NCBI RefSeq assembly: GCF_012726265.1
Contig: NZ_JAASAG010000010.1
Span: 1-64,000, forward strand
Origin: Streptomyces sp. HNM0575
GTDB taxonomy: Bacteria > Actinomycetota > Actinomycetes > Streptomycetales > Streptomycetaceae
Direction of reading: 5' to 3'
DNA: 64,000 nt
Part shown: positions 24,223 through 33,718 of the stretch, piece after piece
Layout of the letters: each line of letters begins with the position of its first letter
Numbering within the stretch: position 1 is the first letter of the stretch
The notes under the pieces: generated by a model
What the model was told of the DNA's origin: nothing
Database searches by the model: none
What the model saw: the letters and a program-made list of their open reading frames with translations, nothing else
Translations under genes and position numbers: made by a program

Positions 24223-26994
24223 ATGGAGCCCGTCACGATCGCCGCTCGAATAGCCTCCGCCGCGGTCGGACCGATCGTCAGGAGACTGTTCGTACAGGAG
24301 GGCCCGGGAGCGGCGCTGACGGACAGTCCGGTACGGATCTCCTCACTCGTCTCCTTCAGGGGCGAGCAGCGCACCCTGACCGGGAAGGACCTGCGGAAGC
24401 TGGCCGGGGAGCTGACGGAGCGTGGCGCGCGTACCGCGGGCCCGCACGAAGGCCCCGACGAGGAGACGAAGCGTGAGCTGGCCGACGCCCTCGCGGTCGC
24501 GCTGCACAGCCTCGGCGACCTGGACATGGACGATGTGCAGGCCGTACGCCTGGGGCCGGAGGGCCTGGCCAGGCTGCTGAACCGGCCGCGCTCGCTCTCG
24601 GCCGGCGCGGAGGCCCACTTCAGGCCGCTGCTGCACACGGCCTGCCTGCACATCCTGGACTTCTTCACCCGCCGCTCCACGTTCGTCGCGCGCACGCTCG
24701 CGGAGCAGACGCAGCAGCTGGAACGCATCATCAGCACCACCGATCTGCTCCTCGAACGCGTTCCGGCGCGCTCGGCCGAGGACGCCCGCTTCGAGCAGCG
24801 CTACGCCGAGCACATGGCCCGCAAGCACGGCGAACTGACCATCTACGGACTGGACTTGGGCGGCGCAGCCCGCGAGTGGCGCCTCGACATGGCCTACGTT
24901 CCGCTGGAGGCGACGCCGGACGCGCACGAGGGAGACGCCCACCAGGAAGACGCGGACGCGAGCGCGGATGCGGGCGGCGCGGGCGCGGAGGCGGAGCAGG
25001 ACGCGGAGGCGGAGCAGGACGCGGGTCCCGTTGCCGCCGCCGGTCCCGGACCGCTCCCCGCCGATCGCGCGCTGGCCGGCCACGACCGGGTGCTGCTGCG
25101 CGGCGGCGCCGGTTCCGGCAAGACGACGCTGATGCAGTGGCTGGCCGTGACGGCCGCGCGCCAGAACTACGACGAGCAGATGACGCATCTGCTGGGCCGC
25201 GTCCCCTTCGTACTGCCGCTGCGCCGGATCGCGCTCGACGGGCTGCCCTCCCCGGACCGCTTCCTGCACGCCGTGCGCAGCAATCTCGCCGGTGCGCAGC
25301 CCCACGGCTGGGCGGAGCGCGTGCTGACGGCGGGCCGCGCGCTGCTGCTGATCGACGGGATCGACGAGGTGCCGGCGGACCGGCGCGACGAGGCGCGGCG
25401 CTGGCTGCGGGAGCTGTGCGGCGACTTCCCGGGCAATCTGTGGCTGGTGACGTCCCGTCCGTCGGCCGTACCGGAGAACTGGCTGGCCGCGGCGGGCTTC
25501 ACGGAGCTGTCGCTCTCGCCGATGTCGCGTCACGACGTGGCGGCGTTCATCAGGCGCTGGCACAGCGCGGCGGAGGCGGGGCCCGGGCTGGCCGAGGACC
25601 TCGTCGCGGCCGTACGCAGCAACCCCGACCTGGGGCGTCTCGCCGTCAACCCGCTCATGTGCGGACTGCTGTGCGCCCTCAACCGCGAGCGGCACGGCGC
25701 CCTTCCGTACGGCCGCTCGGACCTCTACGACGCGGCGCTGTCGATGCTGCTGGACAGCCGCGACCGTGAGCGTTCCGTGCCGGTGCCGGACGGGCTGGGG
25801 CATCTGACGAAGGAGGCCCGGCTACTGCTGCTGCAACGGCTGGCGCACTGGATGATCCGCAACGGCCGTACGGAGATGGACGAGGAGGACGCCGTCGCGC
25901 AGCTCGCCCGCTCGCTGCCGCTGACGGCGGCCCCGGCGGAGACCGGTGCACGGGAAGTGCTGCGGCATCTCCTCGACCGTACGGGGGTGCTGCGCGAACC
26001 GGCCGAGGGGCGCGTGGACTTCGTGCACCGGAGCTTTCAGGACGCGCTGGGCGCGAGGGCCGCGGTCGAGGAGGGGGACTTCCCGCTGCTGCTGGACAAC
26101 GCGCACAAGGACCAGTGGGAGGACGTGATCCGGCTGGCGGTCGCATACGCGCGGCCGCGGGACCGGGCACGGCTGCTGCGCGGGCTCGTGGCGCAGGTGC
26201 CGGAGGAAGCGGAGGCACCGGGCGAGGGGAGTGCGGGTCGCGAGGGCCGGGGCGGGGCGCGGGCGGGCCGCGAGGACCGGGGCGGGGCGCGGGCGGGACA
26301 CGAGGGCCCCGGCGTGCGGAACCTGCTGCTGGCGGCGGCCTGTCTGGAGCACGCGACGGATCTGCATCCCCGGATACGGCAGGAGGTCACGGCCAGGACC
26401 TCCCGCCTCTTCCCGCCCAGGAGCATGGCCGCGGCCCGCCATGTCGCCGACATCGGCGGCCCGATGCTGCTCGGGCTGCTGCCGGGCCCGGACGGGCTCA
26501 CCGACTCGGAGGCCGCGTGCGCGGTCGTGGCCGCCTCCCGTACGGGAACTGACGCGGCGCTTCCGGTGCTGGCGCGCTTCCGCGGACACCCGTCGCTCGC
26601 TCTGCGCCGGCAGCTGGTGTGGGCGTGGCACCGCTTCGACACGGACGAGTACGCGCGCGAGATCATCGCCCATCTCGACGAGAGCGACCTGTACTTCACC
26701 GTGCACCACACCGGCCATCTGCGGGCGTTGCGCGCCATGGGCGGACGCGCCCGCGTCCAGGTCGTCGGCCGGTACCACCCGGACCAGCTGCTCCAGCACC
26801 TCGACCACGGCAGGCTGACGCACCTGTGGCTGCGCGACGGCTACGCGCGCCACGGTCACGGCGGTCAGGAGTGGCTGTCGGCCTTTCCGCACCTGCACAC
26901 GCTCGTCGTCCCGGAGACGGCACCGCGTTTCACGGCAACTCTCCCTCCGCACCTGACGGTTGTGCGGGAGAGCGACATGCCTTCCGTGGGCTGA
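24223..26994 (+). CDS. NACHT domain NTPase (NACHT-1 of a tandem pair)
   Basis: A 923-residue STAND-type NTPase. Residues 1-200 are an all-helical actinobacterial NACHT N-terminal domain (MEPVTIAARIASAAVGPIVR; likely one of the NNH families). About 228-285 is an Ala/Glu/Asp linker. The NACHT core has Walker A GGAGSGKTT (Lys300) and the extended Walker B LLLIDGIDEVP (Asp378), followed by LWLVTSRPSA (sensor 1) and a winged-helix region ending DFVHRSFQDALGARAAVEEG. The C-terminal 300 residues are helical with leucine-rich closing strands (RLTHLWLRDG, LSAFPHLHTLVV). A 30-base tandem repeat encodes a Gly/Arg insert near 673-693. TACGAT six bases before the ATG suggests a leaderless mRNA. Homologues include bacterial bNACHT antiphage proteins, but no toxin-like effector domain is recognised here. 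Confidence 0.9.
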   Translation: MEPVTIAARIASAAVGPIVRRLFVQEGPGAALTDSPVRISSLVSFRGEQRTLTGKDLRKLAGELTERGARTAGPHEGPDEETKRELADALAVALHSLGDLDMDDVQAVRLGPEGLARLLNRPRSLSAGAEAHFRPLLHTACLHILDFFTRRSTFVARTLAEQTQQLERIISTTDLLLERVPARSAEDARFEQRYAEHMARKHGELTIYGLDLGGAAREWRLDMAYVPLEATPDAHEGDAHQEDADASADAGGAGAEAEQDAEAEQDAGPVAAAGPGPLPADRALAGHDRVLLRGGAGSGKTTLMQWLAVTAARQNYDEQMTHLLGRVPFVLPLRRIALDGLPSPDRFLHAVRSNLAGAQPHGWAERVLTAGRALLLIDGIDEVPADRRDEARRWLRELCGDFPGNLWLVTSRPSAVPENWLAAAGFTELSLSPMSRHDVAAFIRRWHSAAEAGPGLAEDLVAAVRSNPDLGRLAVNPLMCGLLCALNRERHGALPYGRSDLYDAALSMLLDSRDRERSVPVPDGLGHLTKEARLLLLQRLAHWMIRNGRTEMDEEDAVAQLARSLPLTAAPAETGAREVLRHLLDRTGVLREPAEGRVDFVHRSFQDALGARAAVEEGDFPLLLDNAHKDQWEDVIRLAVAYARPRDRARLLRGLVAQVPEEAEAPGEGSAGREGRGGARAGREDRGGARAGHEGPGVRNLLLAAACLEHATDLHPRIRQEVTARTSRLFPPRSMAAARHVADIGGPMLLGLLPGPDGLTDSEAACAVVAASRTGTDAALPVLARFRGHPSLALRRQLVWAWHRFDTDEYAREIIAHLDESDLYFTVHHTGHLRALRAMGGRARVQVVGRYHPDQLLQHLDHGRLTHLWLRDGYARHGHGGQEWLSAFPHLHTLVVPETAPRFTATLPPHLTVVRESDMPSVG
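26241..26310 (+). repeat. 30-base tandem repeat inside NACHT-1
   Basis: Two consecutive 30-base units (26241-26270 and 26271-26300; each begins CGAGG and contains GGGGCGGGGCGCGGGCGGG) plus 10 bases of a third. In frame they encode Arg-Glu-(Gly/Asp)-Arg-Gly-Gly-Ala-Arg-Ala-Gly units that are absent from NACHT-2. Confidence 0.8.
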
Positions 26995-27246
26995 CTCCTC
27001 CGGCACGCGGGGGCGCGGTGCCCTTGGGGGGTTCGGGCGCCGGATCGACGGGATCGGCCGGTGCCCCGGTCCGCGACGTCGCCGTGCGCCCCCTTCCGTG
27101 ACCCCGAGCCCGCCCTCCCCGCCGTGGCCGAGCCCCGACCCGTCCTCATAGGGTGGGCGGCGAACGTGACCTGACGCACATTCAGGCCATCAAGTGCCCC
27201 GGCCGACAGGACAGTCGACATCACCCTGCCGAAAGTCACCAATCCC

Positions 27247-30006
27247 ATGGATCAACCCGCCGAACCCGTCGTACGGCTCGCGTCCTCCGTCGTCGAACCG
27301 CTGATCGGCCCGCTGCTCGTGCCGTCGGACGTCGCCGCCGACGTGCCCCTGTCCGGTTCTTCCGGGCGGCTGATGGCGCGGATGGTCGCCTTCCGCGGTG
27401 AGGACCCGGCACTCGGCTGGGACGAACTCTTCGAGACCGCGGCGGAGTTGGTGCGCCTCGGGCTGCGGGCGACCGGCCAGCGGCTGCCGGCGGCCGAGGA
27501 GTCCGGCACGGCGGCCGTGCTCGCGCGCTCGCTGTGGGTCGCCGGCGAGCTCGACATGACCGACGCCGAGGCCGTGGGGCTGGGTCCGTCCGCGTACGCA
27601 CGGCGCCTGCACTCCGCCGTACCGGGTGCCGACCGCGAACTGTCCTCCGAGGCCGCATGGTTCTACGACGAGCTGCTGGCCGCCGTCTGCCTCCACTTCC
27701 TCCGCCTGCTGATCCGGCGCTCCCCCGGCCTCGCCGGTCGCCTGCCCGAACAGGCCCGCCACATCGGCGAACTCGTCGAACTCAACGACATGGAGGCGGC
27801 CAGCAGCACGCGTGACCCGCGGTCGCCCGAGGATACGGAGTTCGAGGAGCGCTATCTGCGGCACGTCATCGAGCAGTACGACCGCGTCACCATCTGCGGC
27901 ATCGACCTCGACAATCCCGCGACGCCCGGCGACTGGCCGCTGGAGGCCACCTATCTGAGCCTGTCCGCGGAGTTCAGTTCTCCCGCGGCGTACTCCGCGG
28001 GCACCGGCGCCGGGGCGGGCACCCCGGGCACCCCGGATACGCAGGTCGCTTCGTCCGAGGAGACCGCTTCCGACGAGACCCTGTCCGACGCGAGCGCGCC
28101 GAACACGGCGGACGGCACCGCACCCGAACCGCCGGCGTCCGCCTCCGCGGACACCGTCACCACCGCCGAGAAGGCGCTGACCGGCTACGAGCGGATCCTG
28201 CTGCGCGGAGTGGCCGGCTCCGGTAAGACCACGCTCATACAGTGGCTGGCCGTCTCCACCGCGGGCGCCACGCTCCCGGAGGACCTGAAGGGGCTGCGCA
28301 GCCGCATCCCGTTCGTGCTGCCCGTACGGCGGTTCGCCCGCGAGGGCTTTCCCGAGCCCGGCGAGTTCCTGACCGCGGCAGGCCACGGACTCGCAGACGA
28401 AGCACCTGACGGCTGGGCCGCCCGCGTGCTCACCGGCGGTCGCGCGCTCCTCCTCGTCGACGGCATCGACGAGGTGCCGGAGCCCCAACGCCGGGCGCTG
28501 CACGAGCAGTTGCGTCCCCTCCTGCGGCAGTACCCCGGCAATCCGTGCCTCGTCACCTCCCGCCCCACCGCCGTAGAGGCGAACTGGCTGGCCGGGGACG
28601 GCTTCACCGAGCTCACCCTCGCCCCCATGAACCGCGACCAGGTCGCCGCCTTCATCACCGCCTGGCACTCCGCCGCGCGCACGGACAGGTCGGAGGAGGA
28701 CGACGCGCAGCTGGACCGGTACAAGGAGATGCTGCTCCGGTCCATCCCGATCCACCGCGAGCTGCGGGTGCTGGCCACCAACCCCCTGATGTGCAGCCTC
28801 ATCTGCGCCCTCAACGTCGACCGGGCCGGCTTCCTGCCGCACGGCCGCAAGGAGCTGTACGAGGCGGCCATGGCGATGCTCCTCCAGCGCCGCGACCCGG
28901 AGCGCCAGGTGGTGAACGCGGACACGATCGAGCTGGCACGAGCCCCCCGCGAACGGCTGCTGCGCAAGCTGGCCCATCGCATGCTCGTCGACGGGCAGCC
29001 CGTGCTCGACCAGCGCAGCGCGCTGCGGGAGATCGAGAAGTACGCCGCCACGCTCCCTTCCGTCGCGGCCCAGCACGCGTATCCGGAGCAGATCCTCGGC
29101 CATCTGCTGCTGCGTACGGGCGTGCTGCGCGAACAGGCCGACAGATCGGTGGAGTTCGTGCACCGCACCGTGCAGGACTATCTCGCCGCGAAGGAGATCG
29201 TCGAACAGGGCGATCTCGATCTGCTGCTGGAGCACGCCCACGAGCCGGAGTGGGACGAGGTCATCCGTATGGCAGTCGCCCACGCACGCCCCGCCGAGTG
29301 CGCCAGGCTGCTGCAAGGGCTGCTGGCACCCGGTGCGCTCGGCATGAAGCGCCAGCGGCGGCGGCTGATGGCCGCGGCCTGCCTTGAGCACGTCACCGAG
29401 GTCGATCCGGACACCTACGCCCGCGTGCGCCGCGAGACGCGCAACCTGGTCGCGCCCAGCGACGACGACTCGGCGCTCAGGCTCGGCTTCGTGGGTCCGA
29501 TCGTCCTGGAGATGATCCCGGACCCGGCGACGGTCCCGGACGAGCAGGCGTACCGGCTGGCGCTCACCGTGACGCGCATCGACGACGACGCCGCGGTGGA
29601 CTACCTGGCGCGGCTGCGCGACCGGAAGTCACTGAAGGTACGCAACGAACTCGCCCGCGGCTGGCGCAACTTCGAGACCGAGCGCTACGCGGAGGAAGTC
29701 ATCCGGCACCTCGATCCGGAGGCGCTCTTCCTGCCCGTACGGGACCGTCAGGAGCTGGCGGCGCTGCGCAGGCTGGGCGGCCGTCCACAGGTGCAGATCG
29801 GCGGTCACTTCACGCCTGGCGAGCTGATCGACGGGCTTGGGCCCGACCGTCTCACCCATCTGTGGATCTCGTGCGACCTGGGCGCAGGCATGCGCATGGG
29901 GTGGCTGAGCGCGTTCCCCGCCCTGATGTCGCTCCGCGTGGACCAGCGACTTCCGCCCGTCAGCGACGTGCCGGAGGGTGTACGGATCATCGTCACGGAC
30001 CGCTGA
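27247..30006 (+). CDS. NACHT domain NTPase (NACHT-2 of a tandem pair)
   Basis: A 919-residue paralogue of the upstream NACHT gene, collinear along its length. N-terminal helical domain (MDQPAEPVVRLASSVVEPLI, 1-200), acidic Ala/Thr/Ser linker (about 240-310), Walker A GVAGSGKTT (Lys327), extended Walker B LLLVDGIDEVP (Asp405), sensor 1 CLVTSRPTA, winged helix ending VEFVHRTVQDYLAAKEIVEQ, and a C-terminal helical/leucine-rich part with RLTHLWISCD and LSAFPALMSLRV. 252 bases separate it from NACHT-1 and its ATG has only a weak ribosome-binding site. Convergent with clpC across two hairpins. The two proteins may form a heteromeric sensor or have diverged in specificity. Confidence 0.9.
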   Translation: MDQPAEPVVRLASSVVEPLIGPLLVPSDVAADVPLSGSSGRLMARMVAFRGEDPALGWDELFETAAELVRLGLRATGQRLPAAEESGTAAVLARSLWVAGELDMTDAEAVGLGPSAYARRLHSAVPGADRELSSEAAWFYDELLAAVCLHFLRLLIRRSPGLAGRLPEQARHIGELVELNDMEAASSTRDPRSPEDTEFEERYLRHVIEQYDRVTICGIDLDNPATPGDWPLEATYLSLSAEFSSPAAYSAGTGAGAGTPGTPDTQVASSEETASDETLSDASAPNTADGTAPEPPASASADTVTTAEKALTGYERILLRGVAGSGKTTLIQWLAVSTAGATLPEDLKGLRSRIPFVLPVRRFAREGFPEPGEFLTAAGHGLADEAPDGWAARVLTGGRALLLVDGIDEVPEPQRRALHEQLRPLLRQYPGNPCLVTSRPTAVEANWLAGDGFTELTLAPMNRDQVAAFITAWHSAARTDRSEEDDAQLDRYKEMLLRSIPIHRELRVLATNPLMCSLICALNVDRAGFLPHGRKELYEAAMAMLLQRRDPERQVVNADTIELARAPRERLLRKLAHRMLVDGQPVLDQRSALREIEKYAATLPSVAAQHAYPEQILGHLLLRTGVLREQADRSVEFVHRTVQDYLAAKEIVEQGDLDLLLEHAHEPEWDEVIRMAVAHARPAECARLLQGLLAPGALGMKRQRRRLMAAACLEHVTEVDPDTYARVRRETRNLVAPSDDDSALRLGFVGPIVLEMIPDPATVPDEQAYRLALTVTRIDDDAAVDYLARLRDRKSLKVRNELARGWRNFETERYAEEVIRHLDPEALFLPVRDRQELAALRRLGGRPQVQIGGHFTPGELIDGLGPDRLTHLWISCDLGAGMRMGWLSAFPALMSLRVDQRLPPVSDVPEGVRIIVTDR

Positions 30007-30011
30007 GCGGC

Positions 30012-30145
30012 GGGGTCGGGCGGGCGGAAGCGTCCCCTTCCGGACGCGGAGCCGACCCCGGGCCCGTGAGGGATCGCCCCATACCGAACCCGCCACCGAA
30101 AACGCCTGCGCGCCGTGGCAGCGGTGCCGCCACGGCGCACAGGCG
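30012..30145. terminator. Two hairpin terminators between NACHT-2 and clpC
   Basis: Outer stem GGGGTCGG (30012-30019) / CCGACCCC (30052-30059) encloses GCGTCC-CCTTCC-GGACGC; a second hairpin pairs CGCCTG + GCGCCGTGGC (30103-30119) with GCCACGGCGC + CAGGCG (30129-30145) with one mismatch. They separate two convergent genes. Confidence 0.75.
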
Positions 30146-30185
30146 TCGGTCGTACGGACGCGAACTCCGGCCCGTCAGCCGGGAG

Positions 30186-32714
30186 TCACGCCTCCTTGGA
30201 GAGGTTCGGGCCGCCGCCCGCCGCGGACTCCACCGGAGGTGCGTCCGGCAGCGCCGCCTTCTCCTCACCGCGGAAGGTGAACTTCTTCTCCTCGTCGGTC
30301 TCACCCTCGGTGTCCACGACCACGATGTGGCCCGGACGCAGGTCGCCGAAGAGGATCTTCTCGGACAGCTGGTCCTCGATCTCGCGCTGGATCGTCCGGC
30401 GCAGCGGCCGGGCGCCCATCACCGGGTCGTAACCCCGCTTCGCGAGCAGCTCCTTGGCGTCCGTGCTCAGCTCCAGGCCCATGTCGCGGTCCTTGAGCCG
30501 CTCGTCCACCATCGCGAGCATCAGGTCGACGATCCGGATGATGTCGTCCTGCGTCAGCTGGTGGAAGACCACCGTGTCGTCGACACGGTTGAGGAACTCC
30601 GGGCGGAAGTGCTGCTTCAGCTCGTCGTTGACCTTGGCCTTCATCCGGTCGTACCCGGCCTTGGTGTCGCCCTGGCCGGCGAAGCCCAGGTTGAACCCCT
30701 TGGAGATGTCCCGGGTGCCGAGGTTGGTCGTCATGATGATGACCGTGTTCTTGAAGTCGACGACCCGGCCCTGGGAGTCGGTCAGGCGACCGTCCTCCAG
30801 GATCTGGAGCAGGGAGTTGAAGATGTCCGCGTGGGCCTTCTCGACCTCGTCGAAGAGGACCACGGAGAACGGCTTGCGGCGGACCTTCTCGGTCAGCTGA
30901 CCGCCCTCTTCGTACCCCACGTATCCGGGGGGCGAGCCGAACAGCCGGGAGACGGTGTGCTTCTCGCTGAACTCCGACATGTCGAGGGAGATCAGCGCCT
31001 CCTCGTCGCCGAAGAGGAACTCGGCGAGCGTCTTGGACAGCTCCGTCTTACCGACGCCGGACGGGCCCGCGAAGATGAACGAACCGCCGGGACGCTTCGG
31101 GTCCTTCAGGCCCGCACGCGTACGCCGGATCGCCTGGGAGAGCGCCTTGATGGCGTCCTCCTGGCCGATGACGCGCTTGTGCAGCTCGTCCTCCATGCGC
31201 AGCAGGCGCGAGGACTCCTCCTCGGTGAGCTTGAAGACCGGGATGCCGGTGGCCGTGGCCAGGACCTCCGCGATCAGCTCCTCGTCGACCTCGGCGACGA
31301 CGTCCATGTCGCCGGCCTTCCACTCCTTCTCCCGCTTGGCCTTCTGGGCCAGCAGCTGCTTCTCCGTGTCGCGGAGGGAGGCCGCCTTCTCGAAGTCCTG
31401 CGAGTCGATCGCGGACTCCTTGTCACGGCGGACGTTCGCGATCTTCTCGTCGAACTCGCGCAGGTCCGGCGGAGCGGTCATCCTGCGGATCCGCATACGG
31501 GAACCGGCCTCGTCGATCAGGTCGATCGCCTTGTCCGGCAGGAAGCGGTCGGAGATGTAACGGTCGGCGAGCGTGGCCGCGCCCACCAGGGCCGCGTCCG
31601 TGATGGAGACGCGGTGGTGCGCCTCGTAACGGTCGCGCAGGCCCTTGAGGATCTCGATCGTGTGCGGCAGCGACGGCTCGGCGACCTGGATGGGCTGGAA
31701 GCGGCGCTCCAGGGCCGCGTCCTTCTCCAGGTGCTTGCGGTACTCGTCGAGCGTCGTGGCACCGATGGTCTGGAGCTCGCCGCGGGCCAGCATCGGCTTG
31801 AGGATGCTCGCGGCGTCGATCGCGCCCTCGGCGGCGCCCGCCCCGACCAGCGTGTGCAGCTCGTCGATGAACAGGATGATGTCGCCGCGGGTGCGGATCT
31901 CCTTGAGCACCTTCTTCAGGCGCTCCTCGAAGTCACCGCGGTAGCGCGAGCCGGCGACCAGGGCGCCCAGGTCCAGGGTGTAGAGGTGCTTGTCCTTGAG
32001 GGTCTCGGGCACCTCGCCCTTGACGATCGCCTGGGCCAGGCCCTCGACGACGGCGGTCTTGCCGACGCCGGGCTCGCCGATGAGCACCGGGTTGTTCTTC
32101 GTACGGCGCGAGAGCACCTGCATGACCCGCTCGATCTCCTTCTCGCGCCCGATGACCGGGTCGAGCTTGGATTCGCGGGCGGCCTGCGTGAGGTTGCGGC
32201 CGAACTGGTCCAGGACGAGGGAGGTCGAGGGCGTGCCCTCGGCGGGGCCGCCTGCGGTCGCCGCCTCCTTGCCGCCGGAGTAGCCGGAGAGCAGCTGGAT
32301 GACCTGCTGCCGCACCCGGTTCAGATCGGCGCCCAGCTTCACGAGGACCTGGGCGGCGACGCCCTCGCCCTCGCGGATCAGGCCGAGCAGGATGTGCTCC
32401 GTGCCGATGTAGTTGTGGCCGAGCTGAAGGGCCTCGCGGAGCGACAGCTCCAGCACCTTCTTCGCACGGGGCGTGAAGGGGATGTGGCCCGAGGGCGCCT
32501 GCTGGCCCTGGCCGATGATCTCCTCCACCTGCTGACGGACCGCCTCGAGCGAAATCCCGAGGCTCTCCAGTGCCTTAGCGGCGACACCCTCACCCTCGTG
32601 GATCAGGCCCAGGAGGATGTGCTCGGTGCCGATGTAGTTGTGGTTGAGCATCCGGGCCTCTTCCTGAGCCAGGACGACAACCCGCCGCGCGCGGTCGGTG
32701 AACCTCTCGAACAT
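30186..32714 (-). CDS. clpC: ATP-dependent Clp protease ATP-binding subunit ClpC
   Basis: Hsp100 unfoldase feeding ClpP, 842 residues. Two Clp N-domain repeats (MFERFTDRARRVVVLAQEEA; HNYIGTEHILLGLIHEGEGV and a second NYIGTEHILLGLIREGEGVA), AAA1 with GEPGVGKTAVVEGLAQAI (about 213), the UVR/M-domain (ESAIDSQDFEKAASLRDTEK, about 428-450) that distinguishes ClpC from ClpA/ClpB, AAA2 with GPSGVGKTELSKTLAEFLFG (about 550), and the ClpP-contact loop region near LGFAGQGD. ATG 32714 has GAGGAG nine bases upstream. The long upstream gap carries a palindrome at 32782-32798; ClgR or another stress regulator is expected but not proven. Confidence 0.98.
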   Translation of the reverse strand: MFERFTDRARRVVVLAQEEARMLNHNYIGTEHILLGLIHEGEGVAAKALESLGISLEAVRQQVEEIIGQGQQAPSGHIPFTPRAKKVLELSLREALQLGHNYIGTEHILLGLIREGEGVAAQVLVKLGADLNRVRQQVIQLLSGYSGGKEAATAGGPAEGTPSTSLVLDQFGRNLTQAARESKLDPVIGREKEIERVMQVLSRRTKNNPVLIGEPGVGKTAVVEGLAQAIVKGEVPETLKDKHLYTLDLGALVAGSRYRGDFEERLKKVLKEIRTRGDIILFIDELHTLVGAGAAEGAIDAASILKPMLARGELQTIGATTLDEYRKHLEKDAALERRFQPIQVAEPSLPHTIEILKGLRDRYEAHHRVSITDAALVGAATLADRYISDRFLPDKAIDLIDEAGSRMRIRRMTAPPDLREFDEKIANVRRDKESAIDSQDFEKAASLRDTEKQLLAQKAKREKEWKAGDMDVVAEVDEELIAEVLATATGIPVFKLTEEESSRLLRMEDELHKRVIGQEDAIKALSQAIRRTRAGLKDPKRPGGSFIFAGPSGVGKTELSKTLAEFLFGDEEALISLDMSEFSEKHTVSRLFGSPPGYVGYEEGGQLTEKVRRKPFSVVLFDEVEKAHADIFNSLLQILEDGRLTDSQGRVVDFKNTVIIMTTNLGTRDISKGFNLGFAGQGDTKAGYDRMKAKVNDELKQHFRPEFLNRVDDTVVFHQLTQDDIIRIVDLMLAMVDERLKDRDMGLELSTDAKELLAKRGYDPVMGARPLRRTIQREIEDQLSEKILFGDLRPGHIVVVDTEGETDEEKKFTFRGEEKAALPDAPPVESAAGGGPNLSKEA

Positions 32715-32781
32715 CGTTAATCGCTCCTCAGAGCGGTCAGGCAGTAAGGGGACGCTCCCCTCTCTGTCCTTCCGCAGCTTA

Positions 32782-32798
32782 GTCCCGCAAGCGGGGAC
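32782..32798 (-). promoter_or_regulatory. Palindrome in the clpC leader
   Basis: GTCCCGCAAGCGGGGAC forms a near-perfect inverted repeat (one extra G) 68-84 bases before the clpC ATG. It may be an operator or an RNA hairpin; it does not match the known ClgR or CtsR/HAIR spacing well enough to assign. Confidence 0.3.
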
Positions 32799-33582
32799 CG
32801 CTCATTCCATCTGCCGACTCCGGCCCGGCTGCGCCGACGGCCGGCCACGCTCCCGTGGGAAGCACAGTCGGGCCTCCTTCCCCGAACAGTCGACAACAGT
32901 TCCAACCCGATGGTGCGAGACGATGTTCCCGCAGGCCAGGCGTATCCACCGTGATTCACTACGCCCACGGCGAACGGCTCTTGGCCGAAACGCTCCCGGC
33001 TCGCCGGCATCGCTGCTCGCACCCCCGTGTCATCAGCCCTTGTGCTGCTGTCTTCGCGCTGCTGTCCGGCCCGAACAAGCAGGCAGGACCGACCTGGAAC
33101 CTTCTTACCCGCTCGCACTGACACTCCATGCGGTGCTTGTCGGAGTCGGCTGAAGGCATCCGCTGAGGGCGAACAGCTTTCAACGCGGTCTTTCTCACTC
33201 GGCCACTCTCCGAATCCATACGGGCACACAACGGAGCGTTACGGTCGATGAGCGGTCAACAGCGAGTGACCGGGCGGGGGTTCGGGGGTTCGGGATTCGG
33301 GAGTTGCCGCGGTGGCGCGTGGCTGCCGGGCGGTGCGTGAGGTTCGCGGGGTTCGCGATTTCCGGCACCGGGACGACGGACCGGGGAACGGGGCCGGGAG
33401 TGGGGCCGCCGCAGGGGAAGCGTCCCGGGGGCGCGCCCGCGGCGGGCGCGAGGCGCTCACGCCGGTGCGGGGCCGCCGCTGCTGCGGGGCTCTCGCGCAC
33501 GGACGGACGGACACGGGCCGGGACTTCGAGAACGTGCCGTCAGGCGCCGTCGGCGCCGTTCGCGGTGGCGCCGGTTACGGCC

Positions 33583-33617
33583 CTCGGGAGGCCGCCGTTT
33601 GACTGCGGCCTCCCGAG
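33583..33617 (-). terminator. lsr2 terminator hairpin
   Basis: Perfect 13-base stem CTCGGGAGGCCGC (33583-33595) / GCGGCCTCCCGAG (33605-33617), loop CGTTTGACT, about 100 bases past the lsr2 stop. Confidence 0.7.
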
Positions 33618-33718
33618 CCGGGGCGTAAGGCGGATCGCGTCGCTCTCGTGCGGTCCGGCGGCGCGGCGGCGGAATGCCGCCGGGCTCGGCCGAGAAGCAC
33701 CGCACGCAAGTCGCGCAA

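Larger units (their letters stand above)
32715..33718. other. 1-kb non-coding region between clpC and lsr2
   Basis: No ORF in this gap shows coding-like codon bias or a recognisable family; GC is visibly lower at 32830-33260 than in flanking genes. Near clpC there is a palindrome GTCCC-GCAAGC-GGGGAC (32782-32798) about 70 bases before the start codon. Near lsr2 there is a terminator. The middle may hold clpC promoters, a long leader or an unrecognised RNA. Confidence 0.5.

Noticed and set aside
24223..30006. NACHT region as a mobile element or integrated prophage
   Set aside because: No integrase, transposase, tRNA attachment site, flanking direct repeat or composition break was seen around the two genes.
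32782..32798. Palindrome before clpC as a ClgR or CtsR box
   Set aside because: The spacing of the half-sites and the core do not match the described ClgR (CGC-N5-GCG) or CtsR motifs closely; kept only as an unassigned palindrome.
32717..33229. A 170-codon minus-strand ORF upstream of clpC
   Set aside because: Composition is not coding-like, no domain is recognisable, and it would overlap the clpC leader including its ribosome-binding site.
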